Position numbers and translations under genes: made by a program
Shown: positions 1 to 12,750 of the stretch, piece after piece
How the letters are laid out: each line of letters opens with the position of its first letter
Numbering within the stretch: position 1 is the stretch's first letter
The notes under the pieces: generated by a model
Database searches by the model: none
Told to the model about the DNA's origin: nothing
What the model saw: the letters and a program-made list of their open reading frames with translations, nothing else
Origin: Enoplosus armatus
Taxonomy: Eukaryota > Chordata > Actinopteri > Centrarchiformes > Enoplosidae
Direction of reading: 5' to 3'
Length of the DNA: 64,000 nt
NCBI RefSeq assembly: GCF_043641665.1
Contig: NC_092193.1
Span: 5,856,001-5,920,000 of the forward strand

Positions 1-35
1 TGGTGTGTGTGTGTGTGTGTGGTGTGTGTGTGTGG
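1..35. repeat. TG-rich microsatellite at window edge
   Basis: Imperfect (TG)n with a few GG interruptions, inside a zfyve9 intron and cut by the window start. Confidence 0.85.
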
Positions 36-435
36 GGTCGCGCGTTCATTTGCATTTATGAGTGAAGAGGATTGAAAACACAGGAAACGCAAGTTGTGCA
101 GTTAATAAAAACATGAGAAAAACCTGGAAACACTTTACGGACAAATTAAAAAAGACCCAGAACCAAGACTGATGAAAGTGATAGTCATTGTAACAACAAC
201 AAAGACCGTAAAAGTAAATCTAAACAACCTTCTTCTGTAACCACATTTCTGTAACGTTTTATAGCCAAGGCTGAACCCAAAATATGGCATTATTTTCCTG
301 AGGTACTCGACACATTTCCATGACAACTGAGTGAGTCACTTGAGTCACTTAAGAAACCTTGACATTAAAAACCAAAGGGAACAAATAACAACACATATTG
401 TGGATTTATCAATAACTAAAGGTTTTGTTCTGCAG

Positions 436-1471
436 TTTATCCGTGTCCGCTGTTCAGTGTCCGCTTCAGAAAACCCCTCTTTGGAGAGACCGGTCACACT
501 ATCATGAATCTGCTTGCAGTAAGTGCTTTGTGTTTCTCTTCCTGTGCTCGTGTTATTATTTATTTTCAAGGTTGAAAGCTCTGCTATATATTGTTGAAAA
601 ATAACATTTGCCTCAAATACATTTTCCAGAATGTAGTAGTGCATTCTGTGTGTAGTGGACAATTTTGTTGAACGAGAAAGTCACTTATGTTACCAAGTGT
701 CCTAAAAAAAAACTTCCTATCCTCATCTTTGTTTTCCGTCCCTGTTGTAGGACTTCCGTAACTACCAGTACACTCTGCCGGTGGTGAAAGGTTTGGTTGT
801 GGACATGGAGGTGAGGAAGACGAGCATTAAGATCCCCAGTAATCGTTACAATGAGGTGAGTGTCCTGCACCATCAGTGTCCTGTAGTTCAATTCATTTTT
901 TGAGTAAAAAAAAAGTGATAACATTGATTTTCCTTTTAGTTGTGGTTCGCATCTTGTTCACATTGACTTTTCACAAATAAACCAAGTTTTCTTATTAGCT
1001 ATATTGACCTTCATGGGGAAATCACGCAGCACTTTAATGCTACAGTTTTCTGGTGTCGCGAATAAGTGATGATGAGCATTATTTGTTGGATTTATTTATA
1101 TCTTTTTGCATCAATGTACAAAGTACAGATTAATAGTAAAAAACATTCCCAGAGCCCAACTAACATTAGTTCAACCAACAGTCAAAATTCCAAAGAGGCT
1201 TCTTTCACTGTAATATTAGAGGGGGATAGTTACTGTGTGGTCGCTACGTTTCAATGAGAAACTACTGAAATAAATGGACACAAGCATGAAACACATGTAT
1301 GCACAATGCTCACATGTGGTTAGCTAATGATCTTGCATGTATTTGCTGCTTATACCGATAGCTTCCTTGACAGTTTACGTTCAAAAGAATCATATTTTTC
1401 TAACAAAATGAAACCCTCCACCAGACTAATGATAGTGGAGGAGGAGGCTCCTATTAAGCTGCCTGAACATC

Positions 1472-1512
<41 letters not shown>

Positions 1513-4500
1513 TCATTCTGTGTAGGTGATGTGTGACAAACTCCCCAGGGTCCCTGCAGCTGAACATTAGGCGTGGGCCGCCGGCTTGTTATAACGCTGC
1601 TGCCTCGAGGGTGTGAATGAATGTCCAACCAGAAGAAGTGATACGCACGAAGCACCATTTGGCCGAGAAAGAAAGCCGCCGCGGAGAGAGTGGTGCTGGT
1701 TGTAGCGTTTGGCTGCTGATGCAGTAACAGATGGGAACCCAGTAATGTGAAGTGGGGACCGTTTCTCAACAGCTTGCAGGCGAGCCTTTAGCGCAGCAAG
1801 TGGTTAAAGCCCTCCAGATTTTCATTTTATTTCTGATTTGTAAAGGATGGCTTCAAAGAGACGCAGAGGCAGAGGATTTAGTGGAATTAATACGTGGGAC
1901 CTTTCAACTATTGATATCCACCCATGTCAATGTCTTCTCTTCACAATCTGTCATCTCAGCGCCATCCCATTTTTAACTTGAGGACTTTACCCACAAGCCC
2001 ATTGCAATTAGGCTTAACCAGGCAGTCTCTGTTAAACCCATTTTCCTCAGCACACACCCCAAAGGGCAGCTTAATTAGACATGGATATTATTTGTCCTTG
2101 CAGCTGATGAAGGCCATGAACAAGTCCAACGAACACGTGCTGGCCATGGGGGCGTGTTTCAACGACCGGGCCGACTCCCACCTGGTGTGTGTCCAAAACG
2201 ATGACGGGAACTACCAGACGCAGGCCATCAGCATCCATCACCAGCCTCGCAAAGGTGCTGACACAGAAACAGATTCATCACACTGAAGACTTCCTTTATC
2301 TTCATCTCTGTCCAGCTTGTTGTCTGGAGAGCTCTGTTTACCTGGAAATCCTCCTCCTGACTGTCTGTTATTATGTCTCTTGTGCTGTGTGTTTGCCTGA
2401 AAATAATTTGTCCTCGGTTGTTGGTTGAATCATGAAATTGAACTTCCTTTTGTCTCTTTGTGTTTTCTACAGTTACTGGTGCCTGCTTCTTTGTGTTCAG
2501 TGGTGCTTTGAAAGCCTCGTCGGGCTTCTTAGCCAAGACCAGCATTGTGGAAGGTGAGAACTGTGACAACGAACTACATGTTGGCTGTAAAAATACTGAA
2601 ATATCAGTTGAGTTTATTTGTATGAAGCTTCCTCACAAAGGTCTCGATACACACAAAGAACGCCATGTTGGCACAGATTCGTGATCAGTGCTGCAGCTAG
2701 GGGGTTGGAGTTGTTGGAGAACTATGACGATATAAACTTAATAAGTGAACAAGATTTTGCTGTAACATTTGTTTCATGGTAGCTATAGTAGCATGGTAGC
2801 TAGCTCACATCTGTGGGTGTATTAGGCTGTTGTGGAAACCAACGAGAAAGACTTACGTGATCAATGTGCTGAGGTAATTTGATTTGCCAGGTATTTAATA
2901 AACTGGAATACCCAAAATAGATTTTCTGGAAAACTTATATCACTATTTACCCATATTTACCACTGCCAGCTGCAACTGACGATTATTTAATTATCAGTCA
3001 TTCTGCTGATTGTTTTTTCAATTTGTTTAGTCCATAAAAAGTGTGGAAAAAAAGTTAAAAATGTCCATCACAAGCACAAGTTAATGGTTCAAAAACTCAG
3101 AGAAAAGCAGCAAAATCCTCATATTTGAAAAGCTGAAACCTGTGAATGTGCTTGATGAATGCCTGACAGGGGTGCTCCAGTGATTTAGTGTTGTACTTCC
3201 ATAAAGTTTCTCAAAAGAGAAAATGGTTAAAATATGTGCAGCAGAGGCTGAGATGCCCTGACATTTGGTTCCTAGTGTGGTTCAAGCTCCAGAAATGCTG
3301 AATGCTACACTTCATTAAGTCCACAAAGAACATTTTTTCATTTGCCTGTTAAATGCTGACGTCTTTCCAGCTTCACACCTCCAGTTTTTAACAGGCAAGT
3401 GTCTCCAAGTACATAAAAGATTAATTGTTGAGTCATTTTCTGTCACTCGACTTCATTTGCTTCAGCACTAATCATTATATTTATGGATCTTTTTTTCCCA
3501 CCCGTAGACGGTGTGATGATCCAGATCACAGCTGAGACTATGGACTCTCTACGGCAAGCCCTGAGGGACATGAAGGACTTCACCATCACGTGTGGAAAAG
3601 CCGACCAGGAGGAGAACCAGGAGCTCGTCCACATCCAGTGGACGGAGGACGACCACAACTTCAACAAGGGGTGAGACAGGAAGAGAAGAGGCCTCGTGAA
3701 CAGACGAGGAGGAGGAGGAGGAGGAGGAGGAGGAGGAGGAGGAGGAGGAGGAGGAGGAGGAGGAGGAGGAGGAGGAGGAGGAGGAGGAGGAGGAGGAGGA
3801 GGAGGAGGAGGAGGAGGAGGAGGAGGAGGAGGAGGAGGAGGAGGAGGAGGAGGAGGAGGAGGAGGAGGAGGAGGAGGAGGAGGAGGAGGAGATGCATTTA
3901 TGTCACGGACAATTGAACTGATAGCTTCCCAACCGCTGCATTTACTACTTTGCTATAAAAAGTCATTATGCATGCTCGGCTCGGGGGAAGCCCTCTGGAG
4001 GAAAATCTTAGCAGGGTGGAGTGATGCAGTTTGACATGGATTTGAGATGCAGACCAACGCAATCAATTTTACAGCCGTTTTGATAAAATCTGCAAATTTA
4101 AATGTGTCTTTTCACGATGAAATAAATATTGAGGCCTTTCACCGGATACTGTATCACTTCATTAGCACAGTCGCTGATTTAACTCTTCTCTTATCACCAG
4201 AGAAGTGAACATATTAACTGCCTGCATTATATTATATATTATTATTATATTATTATCCACTAGAGCGGGGCATTGTCTTTAGCTCTCCAAAACATTAAAA
4301 GCAGCACAAGAACATGCAGCATATAGAACAAATGCGATAACAAAACACCACTGAACACAGTGAAAAGTATGAAACAGTACACCAGTAAAAGATACAAATA
4401 AAATACAAATTTTTTGGAATCTGGGTGCAAAAGGCACCCTAATCTATTATGCTTTTAGCATATTTACTTCTTGGCAATTCTCCATTTTAAATGTTTTGGG

Positions 4501-5595
4501 GGGGTTTTTTATAACTAACTGAAACAACAACCTTTTGGCTATTTTTACATTTACATGTTGATCAGCGTGTGCTCTCCTGTAGAAAATACAAAATTAAGAA
4601 ATAATTTAAGCTGGCAACCTCAGCCACCGTCTTTGGCCATTGATCTCCAGCCGAGCAGCTGGCAGGTCGGTGCTTTGCTCAGGGGCACATCGAAAGTAGC
4701 TGCTGAGGGAAATCTGTTTATGTGCGTCTCCCACCCAGATTTTAAAACCAGCCTGGAGTCCTAATCAGTCTCCACCTCCTCTTTTTACTTTGGTTTTACA
4801 TTTACTTGTATGCTCAGTTTCTAAATGCACTGTTGAATTAGTTGTTTTGTGTTTTGTATGTTTGGTTATTCAGCGTCATCAGTCCGATCGACGGGAAGTC
4901 TATGGAGTCCATCACCAGCGTCAAGATCTTCCACGGCTCGGAGTTCAAAGCCAACGGCAAAGTCATCCGCTGGACGGAGGTACAATACACCTGGATCTAA
5001 GCCAGATATGTAGTTCATGTGGCTGCTGTTTGTTGTTTGTATTGTTGAAGCTGTGTGTGTTTGTGTTAAAAGACCATCCCTAAAAACATGATTGTGTGTT
5101 TCTGTGCTTCCCCTCAGGTGTTTTTCCTCCAGAGTGAAGATCAACCCAACGGTCTGAGCGACCCGGCCGACCACAGCCGGCTGACGGAGAACGTGGCGAG
5201 AGCTTTCTGCATGGCGCTCTGTCCGCACCTGAAGCTGCTGAAGGAGGACGGCATGGCCAAACTGGGGCTGAGGGTCACTCTGGACTCGGACCAGGTGGGG
5301 GGGAAAGGAACAATATGCAAGAGCAGAAATTTATGGGGGGAGGGTGTTTCTGTGTTAGTGCTGAAAGTCAGCAGGACTGAATCATGCTGACAGTAGTGAG
5401 GATCCAGTCTAACACCTGTCTTCATCGTTGCAGGTGGGTTACCTGGCAGGAAGTAACGGCCAGCCTCTCCTGCCTCAGTACCTGAGCGACCTGGACAGCG
5501 CTTTGATCCCTGTCATCCACGGCGGGGCGTGTCAGCTGAGCGAGGGCCCCGTGGTCATGGAGCTGGTCTTCTACATCCTGGAGATCATCTCCTAG
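436..5595 (+). CDS. zfyve9: zfyve9 (SARA, zinc finger FYVE domain-containing protein 9), 3' part, last eight coding exons
   Basis: Exons seen: 436-518, 751-855, 2104-2254, 2473-2553, 3508-3670, 4874-4979, 5118-5294 and 5434-5595 (stop TAG 5593-5595). All join in phase with GT-AG introns and give 341 residues, the C-terminal domain (DUF3480 type) of the SARA/endofin family. Recognisable stretches are [60 protein letters not shown] and [17 protein letters not shown]. In the family, SARA is an early-endosome scaffold that binds PI3P through its FYVE finger and presents SMAD2/3 to TGF-beta receptors; those parts lie upstream of the window. I prefer zfyve9 to its paralogue zfyve16 because of sequence resemblance and because cc2d1b is the next gene, as I recall for human ZFYVE9. 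The gene is cut by the window edge, not broken. Confidence 0.9.
856..2103 (+). other. zfyve9 intron with (CA)n microsatellite
   Basis: Intron between two zfyve9 exons. It carries an uninterrupted CA run at about 1472-1509. I see no coding signal; the open frames here are composition artefacts or read-through of the CA run. Confidence 0.7.
2554..3507 (+). other. zfyve9 intron holding a copy of a dispersed GCTGCAACT-type repeat
   Basis: Intron with no coding signal. About 2965-3130 begins GCTGCAACTGACGATTATTT and resembles segments at 53.85-54.03 kb, 62.05-62.29 kb and 63.18-63.47 kb, so it looks like an old dispersed element. Confidence 0.5.
3706..3891 (+). repeat. (GGA)n trinucleotide tract, about 62 units
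   Basis: Uninterrupted GGA/GAG repeat of about 186 bp, all purine on the zfyve9 sense strand, starting 35 bases downstream of the exon donor at 3671. The poly-Gly, poly-Arg and poly-Leu open frames across it are artefacts. Confidence 0.95.
3892..4873 (+). other. zfyve9 intron, no gene seen
   Basis: AT-rich intron sequence after the GGA tract. A short stretch around 4610-4760 has more balanced composition and may be an old repeat, but I cannot name it. Confidence 0.5.
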
Positions 5596-6399
5596 GACTC
5601 TTTGGAGCTTCACCTCCAAAACACCTTTTGTTTTTTTTGTTTTTTAAACCTTCTAACGTCATCTCACAGCCTGGTCCTCCATCTTCTCCCTTCAACCGTT
5701 TGCACTTCAAAAGAGCCCGAAAACTGTGCCGTGCCAGGCGGGGTAGCATTCCTCAAGTCAAACCTATGCATCCAACCACCGTCTGTTCTGCTCCAGAGGC
5801 CGCCTGGGGCCTGAGGAAGCTCCGAGCAGGATCATCTGTCACGTGTCCCGAGTAGTGAACCTCGCTCCGATCTCTGGTCTTCTTTTCCTGCTCGCAGCAC
5901 CTCACATGAGCACCAGAGATCACACCGTCCGACCCCAGTGAGGTGTCCCTATAAAGAGTATCAACCCCCCTTAAAGTTTGCATGTTTTTTATTGATTTAC
6001 AACATTGAAAAGTAGATTTGAAGTCGCTTTTTTTGACACGGATCAACAGAAAAGACCCTCTCTACTGATCTCCACAGTGATATAAATTAATTATAAATAT
6101 AAGATACAAAATACATGTTTGCATAAGTGTTTACCCTCTTTAATGGGACACACCTAAAGCATCACTGTTTTTTAGAGACCCCTTGAAAATAAGCAGCAGT
6201 GACTTAAGTTAGAAGAGTCCTGCCACAGCTTCTCCGCTCTGCTACAGGTCTGCACTGCGTTGACATTTTATGCTACTGAAAGTTTTTCGTATTTTTTCAC
6301 TCTGAATGTCCCCAGTAAATTGTCCTCGTAATAGTTTAATCATTTTTTTCTGACTCGGGAATGAAGGCAGAAGTTAGTTTGAGACATTTATGGCAGATT

Positions 6400-6640
6400 A
6401 GCAGTGGTGGAAGTCCTCAGGTCTCCTCAGAAGTCCTCAGGAGAAGCAACACATAATGTAAAAGTCATTCATTCAAAATTTGACTGAAATTAAAGTACAA
6501 AAGTATCAGCATCAAAATATACTTAAAGTACAAGTAAAAATAAAAGTACTCATTATGCAGAATAATGTATATTATATTATTCTGGATGAATTAATGTGTA
6601 TGTCACTTTAATGTTGCAGCCAGTAACAGTGGGGCTTATT
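6400..6640. repeat. Dispersed AAGTAC-rich teleost repeat
   Basis: Contains the run of motifs TTAAAGTACAAAAGTATCAG and AAAAGTACTCATTATGCAG. Similar segments occur in tmem14c intron 1 (36730-36880) and in the gnal intron (57.76-58.71 kb). Confidence 0.55.
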
Positions 6641-9600
6641 TTTTACTGTTTATACCGCTGGGGAATAAATTATTATTTTGTATTATTAATCTGAATCTAC
6701 AAAGTAACTTAAGTTATCAAATAAGTGCAGTGGAGAGATGATGAAGACGTAGCCTCTCAGACTGAAAGCTACTAAACACTGACTTGACATTAAAGGGTCT
6801 TTTTCTGTCGATCAGTGTCAAAGATTGTACAAAACAATAAAACATGAACACTTCCACGAAGGGCGAGTACTTGTCATAGACATAGATTGTGTGTAGCTCC
6901 TCGGGTTCCTGCCCCCCCCCCCCGGTCACTCCAACGTCACTGTGGCAGCACTGAACTCTGAATAATATCTGCAAAGGCCTCTGTGTAGCACGGATGCTCT
7001 GAAACAAGGGAGACTCATATCCACCGCTGAACAGTCTGGACTGAAGTTTATTACAAAGGAATCATCGAATCATCCGGTGAGGAGCTGGAAGGTGCGTCTG
7101 TGTGGTGATTTTTGTTTTGTTTTGCACCGTGGTGCTCAGTGCCTGCAGCAGCGATTCATCAAGCGGAGAGAGAAAAAAAAAAGAAACATTTTGGCTTCAC
7201 CTCTTAAGCTTTACTCATCGATCACCAGATGCTTTACTTCGTGGACAAACACACCGACCTGTTGTACATATTTTTGTAGGCGTAACAACTTCTTCTCCAT
7301 TATAACTCTGCATCTGTAGCCTCCAGAGATCCCAGTTAAAGACACTGAAGTGGACTCTGACTGACGCTCTGTGAAAGAAGATTACATGTTAACTCAAAGC
7401 CCTTCTGTCCTACAGTGGACAGCTGACTTAAAAAAAAAAAAAAAGGTTCCAATGCTTTATTGATAAACTCAAACAATCTGTACATAAAGCTGAAAAAGCA
7501 GCAGCAGAAGAAGGAAATCAGTTTTTAATCTCATCAATCATCTTCAGCATCATCAGCGCTTGTTGTTTTGTCCAGAACTGATTGGAAAAGCCACTCAAGT
7601 TATCTTTTTAAATCATAAAAAAAGAATAAGTGTTGAAGATGTAAAGATATATAAACAATATATATATATATATAAATAAATAAATATATAAGAACTGTAT
7701 TAAATTGCAGAAGCAGTGCACTGGATTCTAAGCCATTAACAGGAGAGTTGAAGCGAGCGTCGGGGTGGAAACTTCTCACGTCTCCTGGAAGACGTCTGTT
7801 TTTTCAGCAGCAGAAAAGAAAAGTTCAGTGTTTCTAAAGATCCAGGGTTCCTGCAGAGGCGAGAGTTTGATTGACCTGAAGCTGAATGTATTTCATCTCA
7901 CATTTCCTGCAACTTATCGTCCTTCCAAATCCCCGAATTCATGAACATCCCGCTCCAGACTTTGCAGACCTGCGTAGGAACCCTGTGGGTCGCCGATGCC
8001 GTCGTCTTCAAAGGCCTCAACTGTTTTAGTGTATCTATAAACGGATCGCTGCAGCCCCTCTTTCTCTCTCTCTCTGCTCTGGACTGTGCTCTTCTTCAGC
8101 AAAATGGACCTGGAAAAAATATAAGAATGTATTCCTCCTGTTTCTGTTCAAATCTGCAAAGTGTGTGTTTGTTTTTTTTTGTTTTTTTGTTTCTGGCTAG
8201 ACTTATCACCAAAAACCACCCGTCATGTCAAAATGCTCTGTACAGTAATCATTCTGCATTATGGCAATTTCTCCATCTTTAATCATGCTAATATAAAACC
8301 AGAAGGGGCTACACAAAAAGTACTGCTGATACAGTACGAGAGGTTTTGTTACTGGAGGAAAAACAATCTCGTCATCACAAGTGAGAATCAGACAATCACA
8401 TGAAAATCTGCAGACGAGCCGGCGCTTCGTTTAAATTAGACCTGTAGCTATTCTGTATTTGTTTATTACTCGATTTGAAGTATTTTAGGAGCTACTGTAG
8501 CACAGTAATGTTAGCGAAGCTGATTCAAACGTTCAGTAAAGACTGAATGAGAGGTCAAAGGTCACCAGTTCTGGGTTTATTACTGTGATCATACCAGAGT
8601 TGGTGAATCTCAATCACTGTGTCTCCACTGTGTGACGTTCATCAGTTCTGTTTTTATAAATTAGCATAATGGAGAGGAGACATGTGGGTTTATTTTTCTG
8701 ACTTCCTGTTTTCTGTTGCGTTTTATTTTGACGTTTTCTGACGTGTGCAATATATGTCCTAAACCCCCCCCCCCCCAAAAGGTGCAATTTGTTTGACTGA
8801 AAAAGTAGCATTTTTGTTTTGTATTCAGTTGTAAGACGTTACTGTCCAAACTATAACACTGCATGCAAACAGAAACAAGCTTGAAATGGTGACGAGAGCA
8901 AACCAACTTTTGCATTTTAACAATTATATCTTCTAGTTTGTGGATGAAAACTAGTTCTGTCATTGACTTTCTTTTGAGTTTTGTTAAAATATTTTTTTTT
9001 TAATAAACAGTCAAAAATGTTTGAAAAGCCAAAAACCCTGTACATCTTCTTTTTTTTCTTTACACTACAAATGTCAAGAAAAGTGGTCTTTAAAACCCTG
9101 TAGTATATGTAAAATAAAAACTTATAGAAAATTGAACTGAGTGCTTAGTTTTTGCCTTGTGTTCAGGGTCAACAGTCCAACAAACGTTTCATTCATAAAT
9201 CAGATTGTTGTTGTTGTTGTTTCACTGAAAGAAAGCAACAAGTATAAGAAAATACTTGACAGCAAAATTAAAACCAGGTATTTTTTAATTGGTACATTTT
9301 TAAGCAGGGTAGGCAAATTCGGTCCACAATTAAAAACAAAATATAGCCTTGATTCTGTTTTTAGAGATTATTTTGTAAATATAAACAACATGACATCATT
9401 TATCTTTGTAAACAAGCAGGTGATCAAAATGTTTGAACAGAGGATAAAATGATGAGTAACAGTACGGTGTAATTATTTAGGCTTATGTTAATAATAATCT
9501 CAAAACATTATTCATCAGTTACATTGAGTCATGATGTTTTCTAACAAAGTGCCAACAAAAAGGAGAAATGTTGTGACCACAGTAACATTTAGCAACTAAA

Positions 9601-9703
9601 TAATGTTGCAGACAGTCGAGGTAAACCTGTTGGATAAAGATGTTTATGTAGTTGGCTCAGTATGTTTATTATGGCTTATTGTTGCTTCAGATGAAACTAA
9701 AAG

Positions 9704-10075
9704 TGGCCAGTTCACTCAAATTACTACAAAAAATTATCCAACCTTAATTTCTTTTACTCCAATGGCAGCGCATCTGTTCAGAAACAATGTTCTGGTTACT
9801 CTATAACTCAAAGCTCACCAACAGTGGTGAAACTACTTACATGGGACATTTAGTGGCTGTTCTGGAGATTTTGTCTTGGAAATTTGAACATAAAATTAAC
9901 ATAACTGTATCTTTCCAATTTTTTTTTCTAAGCACTTTAAGGACTTCTTGACCATATTTAAAGTTGAGATTGGAAGTTCATTATTGTACTTTTCGAATTT
10001 TATTTTTAAAAGCTTGATGCCGCGACAGGTAAATAAGAAAATATAAAGCCTTCTCTAATTTGGGTGAACTGGCCC
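9704..10075. mobile_element. Miniature inverted-repeat transposable element (about 370 bp)
   Basis: Ends form inverted repeats: GGCCAGTTCACTCAAATTA at 9705-9723 pairs with TAATTTGGGTGAACTGGCC at 10056-10074 with one mismatch. No transposase is encoded, so this is a non-autonomous element. The family is not identified; a related end occurs at 30.48-30.68 kb. Confidence 0.75.
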
Positions 10076-10138
10076 TTTTTAAAAAATGAGGGCTTCATCC
10101 CAATATTCAGTATCTGCTGCATAGCTGTAAAAAGTACT

Positions 10139-10630
10139 TTAAAGGAACAGTTTTGACATTTTGGAAAATGCACTTCTTCGCTTTCTTTTAAAGTGTTTGA
10201 TGAGAAGATCTTTACCTTGTTTGTGTGTTAAATATGGGGCTGGAGTCAGGAGGCGATTAGCTTAGCTTAGCATAAAGACTGGAAGCAGGGACAAAAGCCT
10301 GGCTCAATACGAAGTTAAAAACTACACCTTCCAGCACCTCTAAAGTGGAATAACTGGAGTCCTGTTGTCTCTGCTTGTGTACAGTTTAAACAAGTTAGAT
10401 ACAAGTGTTAATTAGTGAGCTTTAGAGGTGAGCCAGGCTAGCTGTATCCCTCTGCTTCTAGTATTTATGCTAAGCTAATTGTGCCCTGGCTCTAGCTTCA
10501 TATTTAACACACAGACATGAGAGTGGTATCGATATTCTCGAAGTATTTCTTCTTCTTCTTCTTCTCCTCATCTAACTCTCTGCAAGAAAGCAAATAAGAG
10601 TATTTACTAAAGGTCCAACTGTTCCTTTAA
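10139..10630. mobile_element. Palindromic MITE-like element (about 490 bp)
   Basis: TTAAAGGAACAGTT at 10139-10152 is the exact inverse of AACTGTTCCTTTAA at 10617-10630. Internal sequence is also self-complementary: TTAGCTTAGCATAAAGACTG near 10259 faces TATTTATGCTAAGCTAATTG near 10460. It is non-coding and probably a non-autonomous DNA element. Confidence 0.75.
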
Positions 10631-11835
10631 CTAAATTATGTACAGGATGTAATTTAAGTTCAGTCATCCGATGACGTTTAGTTAAAAATGACCTTTTAAC
10701 CACCTCATCATCTGTGTAATGATTGATGTTTGCCTTGAAATGAAATGAATATTTAGCTTTTTAGACTGAAACTCACACAACTGAAGATCAGCCAAACTGA
10801 GCTGATGTGCAATTGAGTGTAAACAAGACAAATATAAATCTAACACACCTAAAGCCACAGATAAGCTAGAGTGCAGTTTAGTGACCACAGTTAAAGGACT
10901 CATTAATCAAAGTGAAAGGTGCACAAAAAAAAAAAAAAAAGTGAGCGTGGTCTTTTAAGTAATTATATAATCGTACCTTTTATCGTATCATAATTTCTTG
11001 GCTTACTCCTGTAAAACATCTGTGAGGGAGCTGCATGTGCCTGTGTTCTCACACTCAAAGCCAGATGAATTGTGTGGGAAAATAATAATAATAATAATGA
11101 TCTAAAACCCCCCCAAAAAACAGCCCGTCACACATTGAGCTCTCGTGTCATTGCAACAGGTTTGGCAGCTAAAGGCGATTTCAAATAACGCAGGATTTTA
11201 CAGCAACTGTGATTACTTTGGTATTAGTGCATAGGTGCAGTTCTAGATACCAGAGCTGTGTAATAAGAGGAATATGTACACATTCTTTGATATATTATAT
11301 TAACTAGAGTCATGTCGGGCAGCAGGATCAGGTCAGCTCGACACTGAGCCCCTTCAACATTAGCAGAGGACAACTCCAGGAGATGGAGCGCATGCATGAG
11401 GAGACTTTTGGGACAACTGTGATTGTTGCCTGAATAGTTTTCTCTGATTTTAGGAGCCTTCACCTCGTCTGCCTGATGCATCACGAGCACACAGTATATC
11501 TGCATTCACCCGGCCGACAATCTGTGTGACTCACCAGCGATGACACAAAGGAGAGAACAACCTTCGATTTAGACCACAAATATTTGTCCATCAGCTGGTG
11601 TCATCGGTCGCTAGCTGTTGTCCAGACTGAAGACAGACACGAGGTTCATAACGCCGAGCCAGAGAGCAGCTGACCTGCCATAAACCAGCTCCATGTCTCC
11701 TCCTGGTGGACTGCAGTGTGAAAGGGAGCCCTTGTGTCTTGCAAATGTGCAAAAGCTTTGAAGAAGTCAAAGATCCGTGTAGGTCTGTGTCCAGTCTGGA
11801 CAACAGACTGTCCTCATCACCATCCCAAACTCCGT

Positions 11836-11863
11836 CCTCTCCTCCTCCTCCTCCTCCTCCTCC

Positions 11864-11913
<50 letters not shown>
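11836..11913. repeat. (CTC/CTT)n trinucleotide repeat
   Basis: About 78 bp of CTC triplets with four CTT interruptions. The proline- and leucine-rich open frames here are repeat artefacts. Confidence 0.9.
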
Positions 11914-12062
11914 GAGTGTTTTTGATTAAGTGCCTTTAATCTACGAGACAAAGAAGTTGTTACCAGTCAGGTGAATCAAACACACCTGAACGTCTCCTTG
12001 AACGCCTACATTTGGAAGAATCATTTAAAATCACCTCTTGGCTTGTTTGCCAAGAGTTAAAC

Positions 12063-12474
12063 GAGAAGATCGATACCACTCTCATATCTGGACACTAATA
12101 TAAGAAACAGCCAGCAGCTGCTTAGCTTAGCATAAAGACATAAAGACTAGATAAGACTGCATCAAGACTTAAAACAGCTAGTCCGGCTCTGTCCAAAGGT
12201 ACTAAAATCTGCCTACCAGCACCTCTAAAGCTCACTAATTAACATGTTGTACTTAGTTTTTGTAACTAACCCTAACCTCCTGGAAGTCACTGCTCCCGGC
12301 CAAGAAATAGTCTGGTTCACTGTGTAACTCCCCATACAGATTAAACAAACAAGCTATAGACAGCTTAAGACAGAGCCAGGCTAGCTGTTTCCCCCTATTT
12401 CTAGTCTTTATGCTAAGCTAAGCTAACCAACCGCTGGCTGTGGTTTCATATTTGAGAGTGGTATCAATCTTCTC
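12063..12474. mobile_element. Second copy of the GCTTAGCATAAAGAC palindromic element
   Basis: GAGAAGATCGATACCACTCT from 12063 faces AGAGTGGTATCAATCTTCTC ending at 12474. The interior again has GCTTAGCATAAAGAC (about 12120) and TCTTTATGCTAAGCTAAGCT (about 12405), as in the 10.1-10.6 kb element. It lies just beyond the cc2d1b poly(A) signal. Confidence 0.7.
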
Positions 12475-12567
12475 AGAAAAAAAAAACTCTCAGAAAGAAA
12501 GCGATTAAGCATATTTCCTACAATCCCTTTAACTAAAAGACTTTAAAATAAAATACCAACATTTTAC

Positions 12568-12573
12568 TTTATT
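12568..12573 (-). promoter_or_regulatory. Poly(A) signal of cc2d1b (AATAAA on minus strand)
   Basis: TTTATT on the plus strand, about 180 bases past the cc2d1b stop codon. This position is normal for a short 3' UTR. Confidence 0.55.
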
Positions 12574-12750
12574 TCCATTCAATTCAGACATTCAGAAAGT
12601 ACCTTTATCTTGTGAATCATCTTTAATCTTGCAGCAGCATCTAAACAAGAACCTTGGACATAAAAAAGAACCAACATCAGAAGTTTTCCAGTCTCAGGTT
12701 TGTCTTTTCAGATAACTAAAACATCAACACTGTGTATTTCATGTTACCCG

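Larger units (their letters stand above)
5596..12567. other. zfyve9 3' UTR and intergenic space, no further gene
   Basis: No exon-like open frame with splice sites or a recognisable protein was found on either strand. The zfyve9 3' UTR must begin here. Candidate AATAAA signals occur at about 6836, 7667 and 9113, and I cannot choose between them. The remainder holds an AAGTAC-type repeat near 6400-6640, a C run near 6911, a short TA run near 7660-7690, two inverted-repeat elements (9704-10075 and 10139-10630), a (CTC)n tract and a relative of the second element. Confidence 0.6.

Noticed and set aside
3590..4034. Poly-Arg, poly-Gly and poly-Leu open frames of about 80-110 residues
   Set aside because: They are three-frame readings of the GGA microsatellite in a zfyve9 intron.
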